This document shows positions 10,025 to 18,306 of a DNA stretch of 64,000 bases, one piece after another. Numbering within the stretch: position 1 is the first letter of the stretch; the number at the start of each line of letters is the position of its first letter. The notes under the pieces are model-generated. The model worked only from the letters and a program-made list of their open reading frames with translations, was not told where the DNA came from and made no database searches. Made by a program: the position numbers and the translations under genes. The stretch comes from Mammaliicoccus vitulinus (lineage in GTDB: Bacteria > Bacillota > Bacilli > Staphylococcales > Staphylococcaceae), in the NCBI RefSeq assembly GCF_029024305.1, contig NZ_CP118974.1:1891069-1955068 (forward strand). The letters run 5' to 3'.

Positions 10025-10753
10025 TTATTCATTTAAAAATTGAATAATATCTTTTCCCACTTTCTCTTTGTCATCACTTCGTGTCATAAGATGCGTTGCT
10101 TTTTCATATGAAGTGAGCGTTTTCTGCTGTGTACCTATTTCTTTATAAATATGTTCAGCACTATCTTTATAAGTTGATTGATCAAGTTCTCCATACATAA
10201 TGGAAATTGGTATTTGGATACTGCATAGCTCTTTCATCGTTTGTTCAATAAAACTACTGAAAACTTGAGCGCCTTCATCATATCCATCAATAAGCGCAAG
10301 TTGTCGGTCACTTTCATTTTGGTCTAAATTTTGAATTTGATTGATTCTTTTACCGTAGCTATAAAGTCTACGTTTTATATCAATACTTGTACGATTATTA
10401 GGTACAGACATCACAACACATTTTTTAATGTCGCTTGTTTCAACAAGTCTTAATGACATTAAACCTCCCAATGACACACCAAGTACACTAATATCTTGAT
10501 AACCTTCATCTTTCAAAAATTGATAACTGTTTTGTACTTGTTGCCACCAATCATTCGTATTGTATTTCAACAATGATTCTACACTCAAACCATGACCTTT
10601 ATAAGCAGGTATATAACATGTATACCCTTCTTCATTTAATGTAACAGCCAAATCTTTCACATCTCTAACCGTGCCTGTAAAAGAATGCAGCAATAACACT
10701 GCTTCTTTACCACCTTTTAAATATACATTTCGAGATTCTTTCAATTTCAACAA
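10025..10753 (-). CDS. Carboxylesterase, alpha/beta hydrolase (Est30-like)
   Basis: A small cytoplasmic alpha/beta hydrolase resembling thermostable carboxylesterases of Bacillus/Geobacillus that cleave short acyl esters. Visible: LLLHSFTGT oxyanion region, nucleophile Ser in GVSLGG (about residue 94), Asp in MYGELDQ and His in KATHLM near the C-terminus, so the triad is complete. A longer reading starts at a GTG (10762), but that codon overlaps the Shine-Dalgarno CCGGAG; the TTG at 10753, 8 bases beyond it, is the likelier start (242 residues). Monocistronic, downstream of the tRNA pair. Natural substrate unknown. Confidence 0.85.
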   Translation of the reverse strand: MLKLKESRNVYLKGGKEAVLLLHSFTGTVRDVKDLAVTLNEEGYTCYIPAYKGHGLSVESLLKYNTNDWWQQVQNSYQFLKDEGYQDISVLGVSLGGLMSLRLVETSDIKKCVVMSVPNNRTSIDIKRRLYSYGKRINQIQNLDQNESDRQLALIDGYDEGAQVFSSFIEQTMKELCSIQIPISIMYGELDQSTYKDSAEHIYKEIGTQQKTLTSYEKATHLMTRSDDKEKVGKDIIQFLNE

Positions 10754-10810
10754 ATCTATCACTCCGGTATTAAATTTCTAAACTTACTTTATAATTTCTT
10801 TTCCATATAC

Positions 10811-10843
10811 AAAAAAAGCCTGCAACCATAACGGTTACAGACT
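10811..10843 (-). terminator. tRNA operon terminator
   Basis: On the - strand AGTCTGTAACC pairs with GGTTGCAGGCT around a 5-base loop, followed by a run of seven Ts. It lies just after tRNA-Ser and ends the tRNA transcript. Confidence 0.9.
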
Positions 10844-10849
10844 TTGTGA

Positions 10850-10937
10850 CGGAGATGGAGGGATTCGAACCCTCGCGCCGCAGAACGACCTACACCCTTA
10901 GCAGGGGCGCCTCTTCAGCCAACTTGAGTACATCTCC
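10850..10937 (-). tRNA. tRNA-Ser (GCT)
   Basis: An 88-base class II tRNA. Acceptor stem GGAGATG pairs with CATCTCC. The anticodon loop CTGCTAA gives anticodon GCT, which reads AGC and AGU. A long variable arm and a TTCGAAT T-loop are present. After the discriminator G the genome reads TCA, not CCA, so the tail must be added after transcription. It follows tRNA-Asn by one base and is cotranscribed. Confidence 0.96.
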
Positions 10938-10938
10938 A

Positions 10939-11013
10939 TGGCTCCACAGGTAGGACTCGAACCTACGACCGATCGGTTAACAGCCGATAGCTCTACCACT
11001 GAGCTACTGTGGA
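10939..11013 (-). tRNA. tRNA-Asn (GTT)
   Basis: Acceptor stem TCCACAG/CTGTGGA, anticodon stem ATCGG/CCGAT with loop CTGTTAA, hence anticodon GTT. T-loop TTCGAGT. Discriminator G is followed by an encoded CCA. First gene of a two-tRNA transcript. Confidence 0.96.
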
Positions 11014-11043
11014 ATAATATGCTTTCTATCAAGCACAAATACT

Positions 11044-11071
11044 ATTATATCAATCATGAAGATATTTTCAA
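11044..11071 (-). promoter_or_regulatory. Promoter of the tRNA-Asn/tRNA-Ser unit
   Basis: On the - strand TTGAAA, 16 bases and TATAAT, about 30 bases upstream of tRNA-Asn. Confidence 0.7.
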
Positions 11072-11090
11072 GAGTAAACTTAAAAAAATT

Positions 11091-11127
11091 AACGGAACAT
11101 TTACACTTTAGTAGCACATGTTCCGTT
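11091..11127 (-). terminator. comK terminator
   Basis: A 10-bp stem (AACGGAACAT and complement) with a 17-base loop, followed on the - strand by TTAATTTTTTT, 18 bases after the comK stop. Confidence 0.85.
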
Positions 11128-11145
11128 AATGTTCACTTTAACTCT

Positions 11146-11700
11146 TTAATGATGATTTTTAAGATACATCTTTATAACATCTAACACACTATATCCATCT
11201 TGTGTTAAGTCGATATTAGGCATATTCAGTTGTTTGATAAAAATATTATTTCTATGATTCTTATAATACAGACATGTGCAGTTCAAATATTGATGGTTGA
11301 TAATGTGAAATGAAATTGGAAATACGAGGGTTTGATCTTGCTCTAAAAAGATTTTAGTTTTATCACCTTTATATTTAGTGAAATGTTTAACGTAGAGTAA
11401 ATTAATCCATGTGTTTTCTGTAGATCTTTCGGAATGTGTACAGAAGAAATAAGTAGATGTTACAGGTGAGACTAAAATAGGAGGCTTACTCGTAATACTT
11501 GTGAGGCGCTTCGTAAATAATTTTCTTTCTTGAAAATGTTCTCCATAGAACCGACAGGAGTGATTCATAATTTCTTGAGGTTTCTGTTTGACTATAAACG
11601 GTGATTTACCTGCTTCAGAAACCTCAGTATGAACAGTCTGTTCATTTACTTTGATACCCCTTATATACATTGTGTTCTGTTTAATGACATACTTTTTCAT
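11146..11700 (-). CDS. comK: Competence transcription factor ComK
   Basis: ComK switches on the DNA-uptake genes of Bacillus and staphylococci by binding AT-rich boxes. The 184-residue protein is full length for the family, with the typical opening (INxxTMYI-like KQNTMYIRGIKVNE), the central SCRFYGEHFQERK and TSKPPILVSP, and PTSTYFF-like VTSTYFFCTHS. AGAGGAG ribosome-binding site 6 bases before the ATG. It stands alone with its own terminator. No frameshift or stop is seen, so it should be functional; expression is normally low. MecA, encoded at 46.4-47.1 kb, is the adaptor that in Bacillus delivers ComK to ClpCP. Confidence 0.93.
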   Translation of the reverse strand: MKKYVIKQNTMYIRGIKVNEQTVHTEVSEAGKSPFIVKQKPQEIMNHSCRFYGEHFQERKLFTKRLTSITSKPPILVSPVTSTYFFCTHSERSTENTWINLLYVKHFTKYKGDKTKIFLEQDQTLVFPISFHIINHQYLNCTCLYYKNHRNNIFIKQLNMPNIDLTQDGYSVLDVIKMYLKNHH

Positions 11701-11800
11701 AGCATGCTCCTCTCTAAGTTGTTTTTTGAGTTTTCTATATCTTTGAATAAAATATATTACACATTTAGATTAGAGTCAATACTATAATTATAAAATACTA

Positions 11801-12163
11801 TTACTTTTCTATAAATTCGAGTCTGTTTTTAAAAGGATCTAACAAGTGTAGTCTTTTAGCACCTGGAAATCTATTATCCGTTTTAAATTCGATCTTTTCA
11901 TTCGTTAAATGTTCAATTAAGCTTTCAAGATTTTCTACATTGATTGCCGGATGGGCTTTTTTTAAAGGTTTAAAATCTTCTTCAATGCCAATATGTAAAT
12001 CTACGTTATTAATATTAAACCAAATGCCTCCATTACCTTTTAAAGTTTCTGGTTTTTCAACTTCGTTAAATCCTAATTTCCCTACGTAAAATTCTCTAGC
12101 TCGCTCTTCTGATCCATATGGTGCTGATAATTGCACATGGTCCCACATTTTCAATTTATACAT
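11801..12163 (-). CDS. VOC (glyoxalase/bleomycin-resistance) family protein
   Basis: A single-module vicinal-oxygen-chelate protein of 120 residues. Family signs are the opening WDHVQLSAPYGSEERAREFY with a metal-ligand type histidine, a WFNINNVDLHIGIEEDF strand pair and the C-terminal HLLDPFKNRLEFIE with its terminal glutamate ligand. Such proteins act as dimers in dioxygenase, isomerase, thiol-transferase or antibiotic-binding roles; nothing here says which. ATG start with AAGGAGA 8 bases upstream. Single gene between comK and the IDEAL gene. Confidence 0.85.
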   Translation of the reverse strand: MYKLKMWDHVQLSAPYGSEERAREFYVGKLGFNEVEKPETLKGNGGIWFNINNVDLHIGIEEDFKPLKKAHPAINVENLESLIEHLTNEKIEFKTDNRFPGAKRLHLLDPFKNRLEFIEK

Positions 12164-12351
12164 CCGATCATCTCCTTAATTTTAGTTTTTCAATTTTGTA
12201 AATCCTATTTAACAATCATTTACAACTTACTACAGTGTTTATGAGCAAAATAATTTGAATATTATAAATACTAAATTATAATGTACATATAAAGTTAGTT
12301 TATCAAAATTTACTACTAATAAAATAACTTTTTAAAATTTCTGAATATTCA

Positions 12352-12380
12352 TTGCATTTAGAAAATAAATACGCTATAAT
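12352..12380 (+). promoter_or_regulatory. Promoter of the IDEAL-domain gene
   Basis: TTGCAT, a 17-base spacer and TATAAT. It lies within what would be the N-terminus of a longer reading frame and so supports the shorter gene starting at 12412. Confidence 0.78.
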
Positions 12381-12411
12381 TTTAACAAATAAAGTCAAGG
12401 GGTTGTTTAAA

Positions 12412-12627
12412 ATGAAACAATATTCTCAAGTTAAGCATCAGAGTTTAGAAACTTTTGTTAATAACTTAAATGATTTATCAGTCGAGCTCGTAATTGACTC
12501 TGCTTTACGTGAAAATCGTAAACGAGAATTAATGGTTTTAATTGATGAAGCACTTGCGAATCGTAATAATACTTTATTTGAACAATACAGTGAAGAATTA
12601 ATACAGTTGGAGGATTTGCAATCGTGA
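12412..12627 (+). CDS. IDEAL-domain protein
   Basis: A 71-residue protein whose C-terminal half (VIDSALRENRKRELMVLIDEAL and on) is an IDEAL domain, a short helical module of Firmicutes that occurs alone or at the end of YpiB-type proteins. Function is not established; ComK/ClpC-related protein contacts are known for some IDEAL proteins in Bacillus, and this gene is near comK, which makes a regulatory role possible but unproven. The frame is open back to 12352, but AAGGGG lies 8 bases before the ATG at 12412 and a promoter covers 12352-12380, so the short form is right. Confidence 0.85.
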   Translation: MKQYSQVKHQSLETFVNNLNDLSVELVIDSALRENRKRELMVLIDEALANRNNTLFEQYSEELIQLEDLQS

Positions 12628-12654
12628 GTTGTTATTTAAAATTTAACACATAAT

Positions 12655-12692
12655 AAGAGACTACTTTTGAACGCCTTCAAAAATAGTCTCTT
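12655..12692. terminator. Bidirectional terminator, IDEAL gene / lplA
   Basis: Stem AAGAGACTA.TTTTGA with complement and a 6-base loop, T-rich on the + side and A-rich on the other. It lies between convergent gene ends at 12627 and 12698. Confidence 0.85.
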
Positions 12693-12697
12693 TTATT

Positions 12698-13693
12698 TTA
12701 TAACATTAAATTGATAATCTCTTCTTTATCAATATCTCCGAAGTAATGATATACATCGATATCTTTTAGCGCTTCTTTTAGAGAAGATTTTTGATGTTGT
12801 ACACCTATTAATACCTCTTCAATATCATTTACATTACCTACACCGAAGAAATCACCAAATATTGCCGCATGCTCTATGATTCCTTTTTTAACATCTAATT
12901 TAATTTGAACTAAACCTCTATCAAATTTGTGACTTCTTTCAAAGTTGTATTTAGGGTTCTTTCCATAATTCCATTCCCATTTTTGATATTTATTTTGACT
13001 TAATTCATTAATTTTTTCCCAGTCTTCATCTGTAAGATGGTACTCTTCTACTTCTTCACTACCTTGTTGTTTAAATATAGAAGTTAAAATACGTTGTTTA
13101 AATGTTTCAATATCCATTGGCTCTTCTAAAAATTCTTGAATATTAGCAACACGAGAGCGTATAGATTTAATACCTTTAGATTTAATTTTTGCTTCATTAA
13201 CTCTTAAAGCATTCACAACTTCTTCAATTTCACTATTTAACATTAAAGTACCATGTGAAAACATTCTATCTTTTTGTTTGACCATCGCATTACCAGAAAT
13301 TTTCTTTGCACCGACTTGAATATCATTTCTACCTGATAATTCTGCTTTAACACCCATTTCATTTAAAGCGTCAACAATCGGTTGAGTGAATTTGGCAAAA
13401 TTGTGGAAACTATCTTCATCATCTTTAGTAACAAAGCTGAAATTCAAATTCCCTAAATCATGATAAACTGCGCCACCGCCTGAGATTCTTCTCACAACTT
13501 TAATGTTGTTAGCCTCAACATACTCTTGGTTAACTTCTTCAATCGTATTTTGATTTTTACCAACTATAATAGATGGTTGATTAATATAGAATAAAAAATA
13601 ACTATCATCTTTAGGTAGAGAAGTTAGAACATATTCTTCCATCGCTAAATTAATCATTGGATCATTAATATCATTATTACTTACAAATTTCAT
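12698..13693 (-). CDS. lplA: Lipoate-protein ligase A
   Basis: LplA activates free lipoate with ATP and attaches it to the lipoyl domains of 2-oxoacid dehydrogenases or GcvH. The 331-residue protein has the lipoyl-adenylate site RRISGGGAVYHDLGN near residue 72, the lysine in KKISGNAMVKQKDR and HGTLMLN, plus a C-terminal accessory domain (from about 245) as in E. coli-type ligases. ATG start with AAGGAGG upstream. Staphylococci carry more than one ligase with different target range; this is the long, complete, genome-core form. Confidence 0.95.
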   Translation of the reverse strand: MKFVSNNDINDPMINLAMEEYVLTSLPKDDSYFLFYINQPSIIVGKNQNTIEEVNQEYVEANNIKVVRRISGGGAVYHDLGNLNFSFVTKDDEDSFHNFAKFTQPIVDALNEMGVKAELSGRNDIQVGAKKISGNAMVKQKDRMFSHGTLMLNSEIEEVVNALRVNEAKIKSKGIKSIRSRVANIQEFLEEPMDIETFKQRILTSIFKQQGSEEVEEYHLTDEDWEKINELSQNKYQKWEWNYGKNPKYNFERSHKFDRGLVQIKLDVKKGIIEHAAIFGDFFGVGNVNDIEEVLIGVQHQKSSLKEALKDIDVYHYFGDIDKEEIINLML

Positions 13694-13866
13694 TTATATT
13701 TCCTCCTTGTTTTCTCCCCTAATAGCCTCACTTTCATATTACCATATGTTTAATTAATCATATATATGATATGTTTGTGATAAAATAGACGTATATCTTA
13801 TTATTACTTTATTAACTAAAGGTAATTTAGTATAATGTTTCAATAGTATTATTTAGGAGGAATAAC

Positions 13867-14052
13867 ATGACAATCGCAGAAGTAGGAAATATCATAGAAT
13901 TTCAAGATGGCTTAAAAGGTAGAGTTGAAAAAATCAATGAAAACTCAGTTATAGTAGATATAACAATCATGGATAACTTTGAAAGTTTAGAACTACCTGA
14001 AAAAACAGTAGTGAATCACAAGCGTTATACTATAATTTCTGAAGAGGGATAA
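13867..14052 (+). CDS. DUF2187 (YkvS-like) small protein
   Basis: A 61-residue protein with a KOW/SH3-like pattern: VGNIIEFQDGLKGRVEKINENSVIVDITI, ending in a KTVVNHKRYTII strand. This matches the YkvS-type DUF2187 family, small beta-barrel proteins of unknown function in Firmicutes. Strong ribosome-binding site TAGGAGG 7 bases before ATG, and a TATAAT box at 13831-13836. The next gene begins 2 bases after the stop, so the two are coexpressed. Confidence 0.8.
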   Translation: MTIAEVGNIIEFQDGLKGRVEKINENSVIVDITIMDNFESLELPEKTVVNHKRYTIISEEG

Positions 14053-14054
14053 TA

Positions 14055-14660
14055 GTGAAAAAACAAATTAATCCTCAATTAATATGGTTCATATCAAGTT
14101 ACATTATTTTTCACTTTATATTATTTGTTATGCAAGGTGAAAAAGAAGTATTCTGGTACTTATATACTGGCATCATGATGATTGCAGGCATTAGCTATGT
14201 CTTTTATCAACGCGAGATTAAGTCTAAACGATTATTACAATCAATAGGATATGGTTTAATTGGTGCAGTATTGCTAGTAATACTTCAACTGTTATTATCC
14301 CAAATTTATAATGGTTTATCATATGCATCATTATTGAAAGAATTAATGCAAGCGGGCGTTTTTTACAAATGGCAAATGTTAGTTACAATTGTGATTGCGA
14401 TACCGTGTCACGAACTGTATATAAGAACAATATTACAAAATCAATTACAACTTAAATTTTCGCAACCTCTTGTTGCAATTGTTGTAAGTGCTTTTGCATC
14501 TAGTTCGCTATTTTTATATTTAAATCATTTTGCTATATTTATCTTTATATTTTTAGCTCAATTAATATTATCTACGCTATATTTTCACACGAAAAGAATT
14601 GTAACTTCATATATCGCTCAAGTTGCAGCCATTATTATTCTCGTTATTATATTTAGCTAA
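14055..14660 (+). CDS. CPBP-like (Abi) integral membrane protein, degenerate
   Basis: A 201-residue membrane protein with about six or seven spans. It looks like a member of the CPBP family (CAAX-protease-like and bacteriocin-processing), but the key motifs are altered: the usual EExxxR is HELYIR (residues 119-124), and of the two later histidine motifs only LYLNH is recognisable. Catalysis is therefore doubtful. GTG start with GAGGG 7 bases upstream, 2 bases after the DUF2187 stop. An intrinsic terminator follows. Identification moderate. Confidence 0.65.
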   Translation: MKKQINPQLIWFISSYIIFHFILFVMQGEKEVFWYLYTGIMMIAGISYVFYQREIKSKRLLQSIGYGLIGAVLLVILQLLLSQIYNGLSYASLLKELMQAGVFYKWQMLVTIVIAIPCHELYIRTILQNQLQLKFSQPLVAIVVSAFASSSLFLYLNHFAIFIFIFLAQLILSTLYFHTKRIVTSYIAQVAAIIILVIIFS

Positions 14661-14693
14661 AATAATAATTTAAATACAATTGTGTTTAAATTC

Positions 14694-14730
14694 AAACTGC
14701 CAACAAAGTCAAAGGCTTTGTTGGCAGTTT
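14694..14730 (+). terminator. Intrinsic terminator
   Basis: Perfect 15-bp stem AAACTGCCAACAAAG and complement, 7-base loop, T7 tail. Nearly the same hairpin sequence (ACTGCCAACAAAGT) follows the AI-2E gene at 33708. Confidence 0.92.
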
Positions 14731-14750
14731 TTTTATCTTTTTATACAGTG

Positions 14751-16262
14751 CTATATCACTTCGAAGTCATGTTTTAATTCAAATTTACCTTTAGTTTCTT
14801 CTAATTCTTCTATCATATATTCAATAACCGTTTTTTTAGATCTTTCATATGTTGATTCTGAAATAATTTTATTCACGTGTCTAAATAAGTAGTCTGTCAT
14901 AATAACATTAAAACTTTTTTCTAAATCGATGTTATGAAGAATAACTCTATTGCCAACAGGTTTACTTAAATCAATTGTATATTTGAAACCTTTCCATACT
15001 GTCATTAAAGTTGGCTCTAAAATCTCCTCATTATACTTTATTGTATTATCTTCTTTATATAATGCGGTTGCAGTTCTTTCTAAAATACGTTTAATTTCTT
15101 TACCGGTCAATTTGATTTTGACTGGTTTATCAGTATGAACATAAGATTTATAAATATCTTTTACTTTAAGTTCGCCTCGCAAACCATTGCCTATTGGATT
15201 TCCAATTTGTGCACATATAAAGTCCGCATCTGAAAATGCTCTACTCATACTATTTTGAATGCACTCTGTATATTTATGTGGTTTACTATATAAATCCGTT
15301 AAGTGCTTATAATCCAATATGACAGGGATATCTACGACATTTTGTTCTGACCAATGTTGTACAGCTTTTTGGTCAAAATGTGTTAATTCTAACAAATCTC
15401 TATCTTCTGGATAGCTAGATATTTCAACATGTTTGATAGATGTGTCGATAATTTCTACTGAATTAGTTCTTTTTCTAAATTGAATCGACATGTCGACAAT
15501 ATTAGTCGCATTTTTACCTGGTTGTATAAACTGAGTTTCAGCAACTTTCAAATCTACAACATGCTCTTGATGACCTGTAATAATGACGTTAACGCCTTCC
15601 GTACTTTTAATCATGTTTTCAGCGTTATTACTATAATATGATCGGTAATTATTTTTATCTGTATATGTGTTTAATCCACCATGATACAACATAATTAAAA
15701 AGTCAGGACTTTCTTTTTCATGTAGATATCTCACCCAACGTTTTGCTGATGCCATAGATTCTCCAACCATAACTTCATCTTCAAATTCTATATTTTTATT
15801 TTCCATTAAACCACTTGAAGTAAAACCAATAATGCCAATTTTAATGCCATCCACATGTTTAATGGTGTACGGCGTTGTGAAATAAGGTTCTCTCGTCTTA
15901 CTATGTTCTATATTAGCTGCAAGCCATGGAAACCTACTTAATGCTATCGACTTATTTAAGAAATCTAAACCAAAACTAAACTCATCGGGGCTAACACCAC
16001 TTGCATCAAATTGCATTTCATTCATCACTTTAATCATAGGATTTCTCTTGTAAGGTGCAATTTGAGCGTAATAAAATGCAAACATTGAACCCGACAGCAT
16101 GCCACCATTATCCAATAATAATACATGGTGATTGGCTTTACGTTTATGTTTAACATAAGTAGCCATCTTTAATATATTACCACTTATACCACTCTTGCCT
16201 ATTTGGCCATGTAAGTCAGAAGTAGCTAATAGATCAATTGTGATGATTTCATTCGTCCTCAA
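14751..16262 (-). CDS. 5'-nucleotidase/UshA-like metallophosphatase, degenerate active site
   Basis: A 503-residue two-domain protein of the UshA/YunD type: an N-terminal calcineurin-like domain and a C-terminal 5'-nucleotidase domain (about 300-500). The first metal motif is intact (SDLHG, Asp16 and His18), but the usual DxGD reads DNGG (51-54) and the usual GNHEFDYG reads SPDEFSFG (91-98), losing an aspartate, the asparagine and the catalytic histidine. YHGG and GHQEH remain of the later motifs. There is no signal peptide, so it is cytoplasmic. TTG start, 7 bases after GAGGGGG. Family clear, catalytic activity doubtful. Confidence 0.78.
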   Translation of the reverse strand: MRTNEIITIDLLATSDLHGQIGKSGISGNILKMATYVKHKRKANHHVLLLDNGGMLSGSMFAFYYAQIAPYKRNPMIKVMNEMQFDASGVSPDEFSFGLDFLNKSIALSRFPWLAANIEHSKTREPYFTTPYTIKHVDGIKIGIIGFTSSGLMENKNIEFEDEVMVGESMASAKRWVRYLHEKESPDFLIMLYHGGLNTYTDKNNYRSYYSNNAENMIKSTEGVNVIITGHQEHVVDLKVAETQFIQPGKNATNIVDMSIQFRKRTNSVEIIDTSIKHVEISSYPEDRDLLELTHFDQKAVQHWSEQNVVDIPVILDYKHLTDLYSKPHKYTECIQNSMSRAFSDADFICAQIGNPIGNGLRGELKVKDIYKSYVHTDKPVKIKLTGKEIKRILERTATALYKEDNTIKYNEEILEPTLMTVWKGFKYTIDLSKPVGNRVILHNIDLEKSFNVIMTDYLFRHVNKIISESTYERSKKTVIEYMIEELEETKGKFELKHDFEVI

Positions 16263-16420
16263 TGTTATTCCCCCTCTTTTCTATTTATTTTACCATTTTT
16301 AAAAAGCATTATGTCTTTTAAAGCTAATTTGAATCATGATAAAGTGTTTTAATTTATGTTGGCAATAATTGTTAATCATAATATACTCAATTAAGTAGTA
16401 TTTAAAAACGGGAGGCTATT

Positions 16421-17896
16421 ATGAAACCTTTTAATAAAATCATAATACTTAATATTGTTATTGCACTTGTTGTTTCTTTATTAATTGGTGCAATCATTAG
16501 CAGAAACTATACGAATAGAGTTAACCAAAGATTAGACACAACTAAAGAAATAGTTAATTTAAAAATCGGTACATTTATAAATGAATCCAATAGCATTTCC
16601 GAATCATTAACGACTATTTTATCAAATAGTGATGATGAAAAGTTTATTAATCAATTTTTAGAAGATAATCATACAAGATATAGTTGGATAGATCATATTT
16701 ATATTTTGAATGATCAAAAACAAGTCGTCTATGATTCTAAAGGACAAGATTATACATCTATAGAAGATTTCAAAAAATATAAATATCACTTTCCTTTTTC
16801 ACAAAATTCAACATTAAGTAGTACAGAAAAAACGTTAAAAGGACCTCGTACATTACTACTTACAAACCAATTAAAAATAAAAAACAAAGATTATACCGTA
16901 GCTGCAGAAATAAATATGAACGCTTTTAAAAATGAAATAAAATTAATTTCAAAACGTTTCAATATACAGGTAAAAGGTATTGATGGCACTGAAATTTATC
17001 AAGTTGGTAAAGAACATCAACATTCAAAAACGATAACATATTTATATAATAATTTACCTGTATCAATTAGTATTACAGGACAATACAATTTTATATCACG
17101 TATCATTTTACCAAGTATATTTATATTCTTAATTGTCTTTTTATTATTAACGATTTTAACTTTGATATTTAAAAGTCGTTCAGAGAGATTAGAACATGAA
17201 AAATTAATCGAACAAGCTAATAATGAAAAATTAAGACTAATTGGTACACTTGCAGCAAACACTGCGCATGAAATAAAAAACCCTTTAACAAGCATCAATG
17301 GTTTTGTCGAACTTACAAGAATGAAATATGATAAAGAACACCAAGATAAACATTTTAATATCATTTCCGAAGAACTCGATAGAATTAACAATATCGTTAC
17401 TCAATTTTTATATTTAGGTAAGCCAACAAACTTGGCATATACAAACGTCGATATTAGCCAAACAATTGAAGAAGTCATACAATTTTTAGAATATGAATTA
17501 GAGCAAAATAATATCAACATCACTTTAACATTACCCGAAGAACCGATTTACGCATTTATATCAGAAGATCAATTGAAACAAATACTCATAAATTTAATTC
17601 AAAATTCAAAAGACGCGTTAACTGATATAGACAATGCTTCAATAGAGATACAATTGCAAAATACAAATACTAAACAAGCAACTATAATATTTAAAGATAA
17701 CGGTAAAGGGATGTCTAAAGAAACTCAGCAAAAAATATTTGATCCGTTCTTTACAACGAAAGAATCCGGTAGTGGTCTAGGGCTTTATTTAAGTAAGAAA
17801 TTAATTGAAGACTGGGAAGGCAAAATAAGCGTATTTACCAATATGTCTAAAGGCACGACCTTTATTATTACCATTCCTATCGTTAAATCTATTTAG
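16421..17896 (+). CDS. Orphan membrane sensor histidine kinase
   Basis: A 491-residue kinase: span 1 (7-27), an extracytoplasmic sensor domain of about 200 residues, span 2 (226-250), then HisKA with phospho-acceptor His283 in TAHEIKNPLTSINGF, and a HATPase domain with the N box (ILINLIQNSKDAL), G1 (DNGKGMS), F box (FFTTKESGSGLGL). The H-box and short linker resemble sporulation-type kinases (KinB/KinD) of Bacillus, although this lineage does not sporulate. GGGAGG precedes the ATG. No response regulator is adjacent: one side is a divergent gene, the other a repeat array. Partner and signal unknown. Confidence 0.9.
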   Translation: MKPFNKIIILNIVIALVVSLLIGAIISRNYTNRVNQRLDTTKEIVNLKIGTFINESNSISESLTTILSNSDDEKFINQFLEDNHTRYSWIDHIYILNDQKQVVYDSKGQDYTSIEDFKKYKYHFPFSQNSTLSSTEKTLKGPRTLLLTNQLKIKNKDYTVAAEINMNAFKNEIKLISKRFNIQVKGIDGTEIYQVGKEHQHSKTITYLYNNLPVSISITGQYNFISRIILPSIFIFLIVFLLLTILTLIFKSRSERLEHEKLIEQANNEKLRLIGTLAANTAHEIKNPLTSINGFVELTRMKYDKEHQDKHFNIISEELDRINNIVTQFLYLGKPTNLAYTNVDISQTIEEVIQFLEYELEQNNINITLTLPEEPIYAFISEDQLKQILINLIQNSKDALTDIDNASIEIQLQNTNTKQATIIFKDNGKGMSKETQQKIFDPFFTTKESGSGLGLYLSKKLIEDWEGKISVFTNMSKGTTFIITIPIVKSI

Positions 17897-17951
17897 TCAT
17901 GAAAAACTAATGAGTTGTTATTTTAATATAGTCTACGATTTTGTTCGTGCA

Positions 17952-18205
17952 TGCTCTATGTTGCAAGACTTACCAAACAAGCAACATAGAAGGCCTGAAT
18001 GTTGCAAGACTCACCAAACAAGCAACATAGAAGGCCCGAATGTTGCAAGACTTACCAAACAAGCAACATAGAAGGCCCGAATGTTGCAAGACTTACCAAA
18101 CAAGCAACATAGAAGGCCTGAATGTTGCAAGACTTACCAAACAAGCAACATAGAAGGCCTGAATGTTGCAAGACTGATCAAACAAGCAACATTCAGACCA
18201 CGTTC
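17952..18205. repeat. Tandem 41-bp stem-loop repeat, six units
   Basis: Units begin at 17960, 18001, 18042, 18083, 18124 and 18165, exactly 41 bases apart; the last is divergent and partial. Each unit has inverted arms ATGTTGC and GCAACAT around a 16-base loop, then a linker containing GGCCTGA or GGCCCGA. There are few substitutions between units. The array lies between the convergent histidine-kinase and ktr genes. No unique spacers, so not CRISPR. Confidence 0.95.
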
Positions 18206-18220
18206 CCACCACACCCAATT

Positions 18221-18267
18221 AAAAAAGAGCAGAAATTCAATTTTAAAATTGAATTTCTGCTCTTTTT
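18221..18267. terminator. Long palindromic terminator
   Basis: A perfect self-complementary hairpin (AAAAAGAGCAGAAATTCAA.. to its mirror, with practically no loop) between convergent genes. A near copy with GCGC in place of GAGC..GCTC occurs at 43113-43158, and both are followed by AGGACATTTATGTC. Confidence 0.88.
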
Positions 18268-18306
18268 AAGTTTTTAGGACATTTATGTCCCGGACGCTTT
18301 TTCTTA

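Noticed and set aside
17952-18205. CRISPR array
   Set aside because: The repeats are contiguous with no unique spacers, the linkers are themselves repeated, and no cas gene is in the window.
18081-18269. 62-codon open frame over the 41-bp repeats
   Set aside because: It is a by-product of the repeat (period 41 is not a multiple of 3, so the frame shifts in each unit), and it has no ribosome-binding site.
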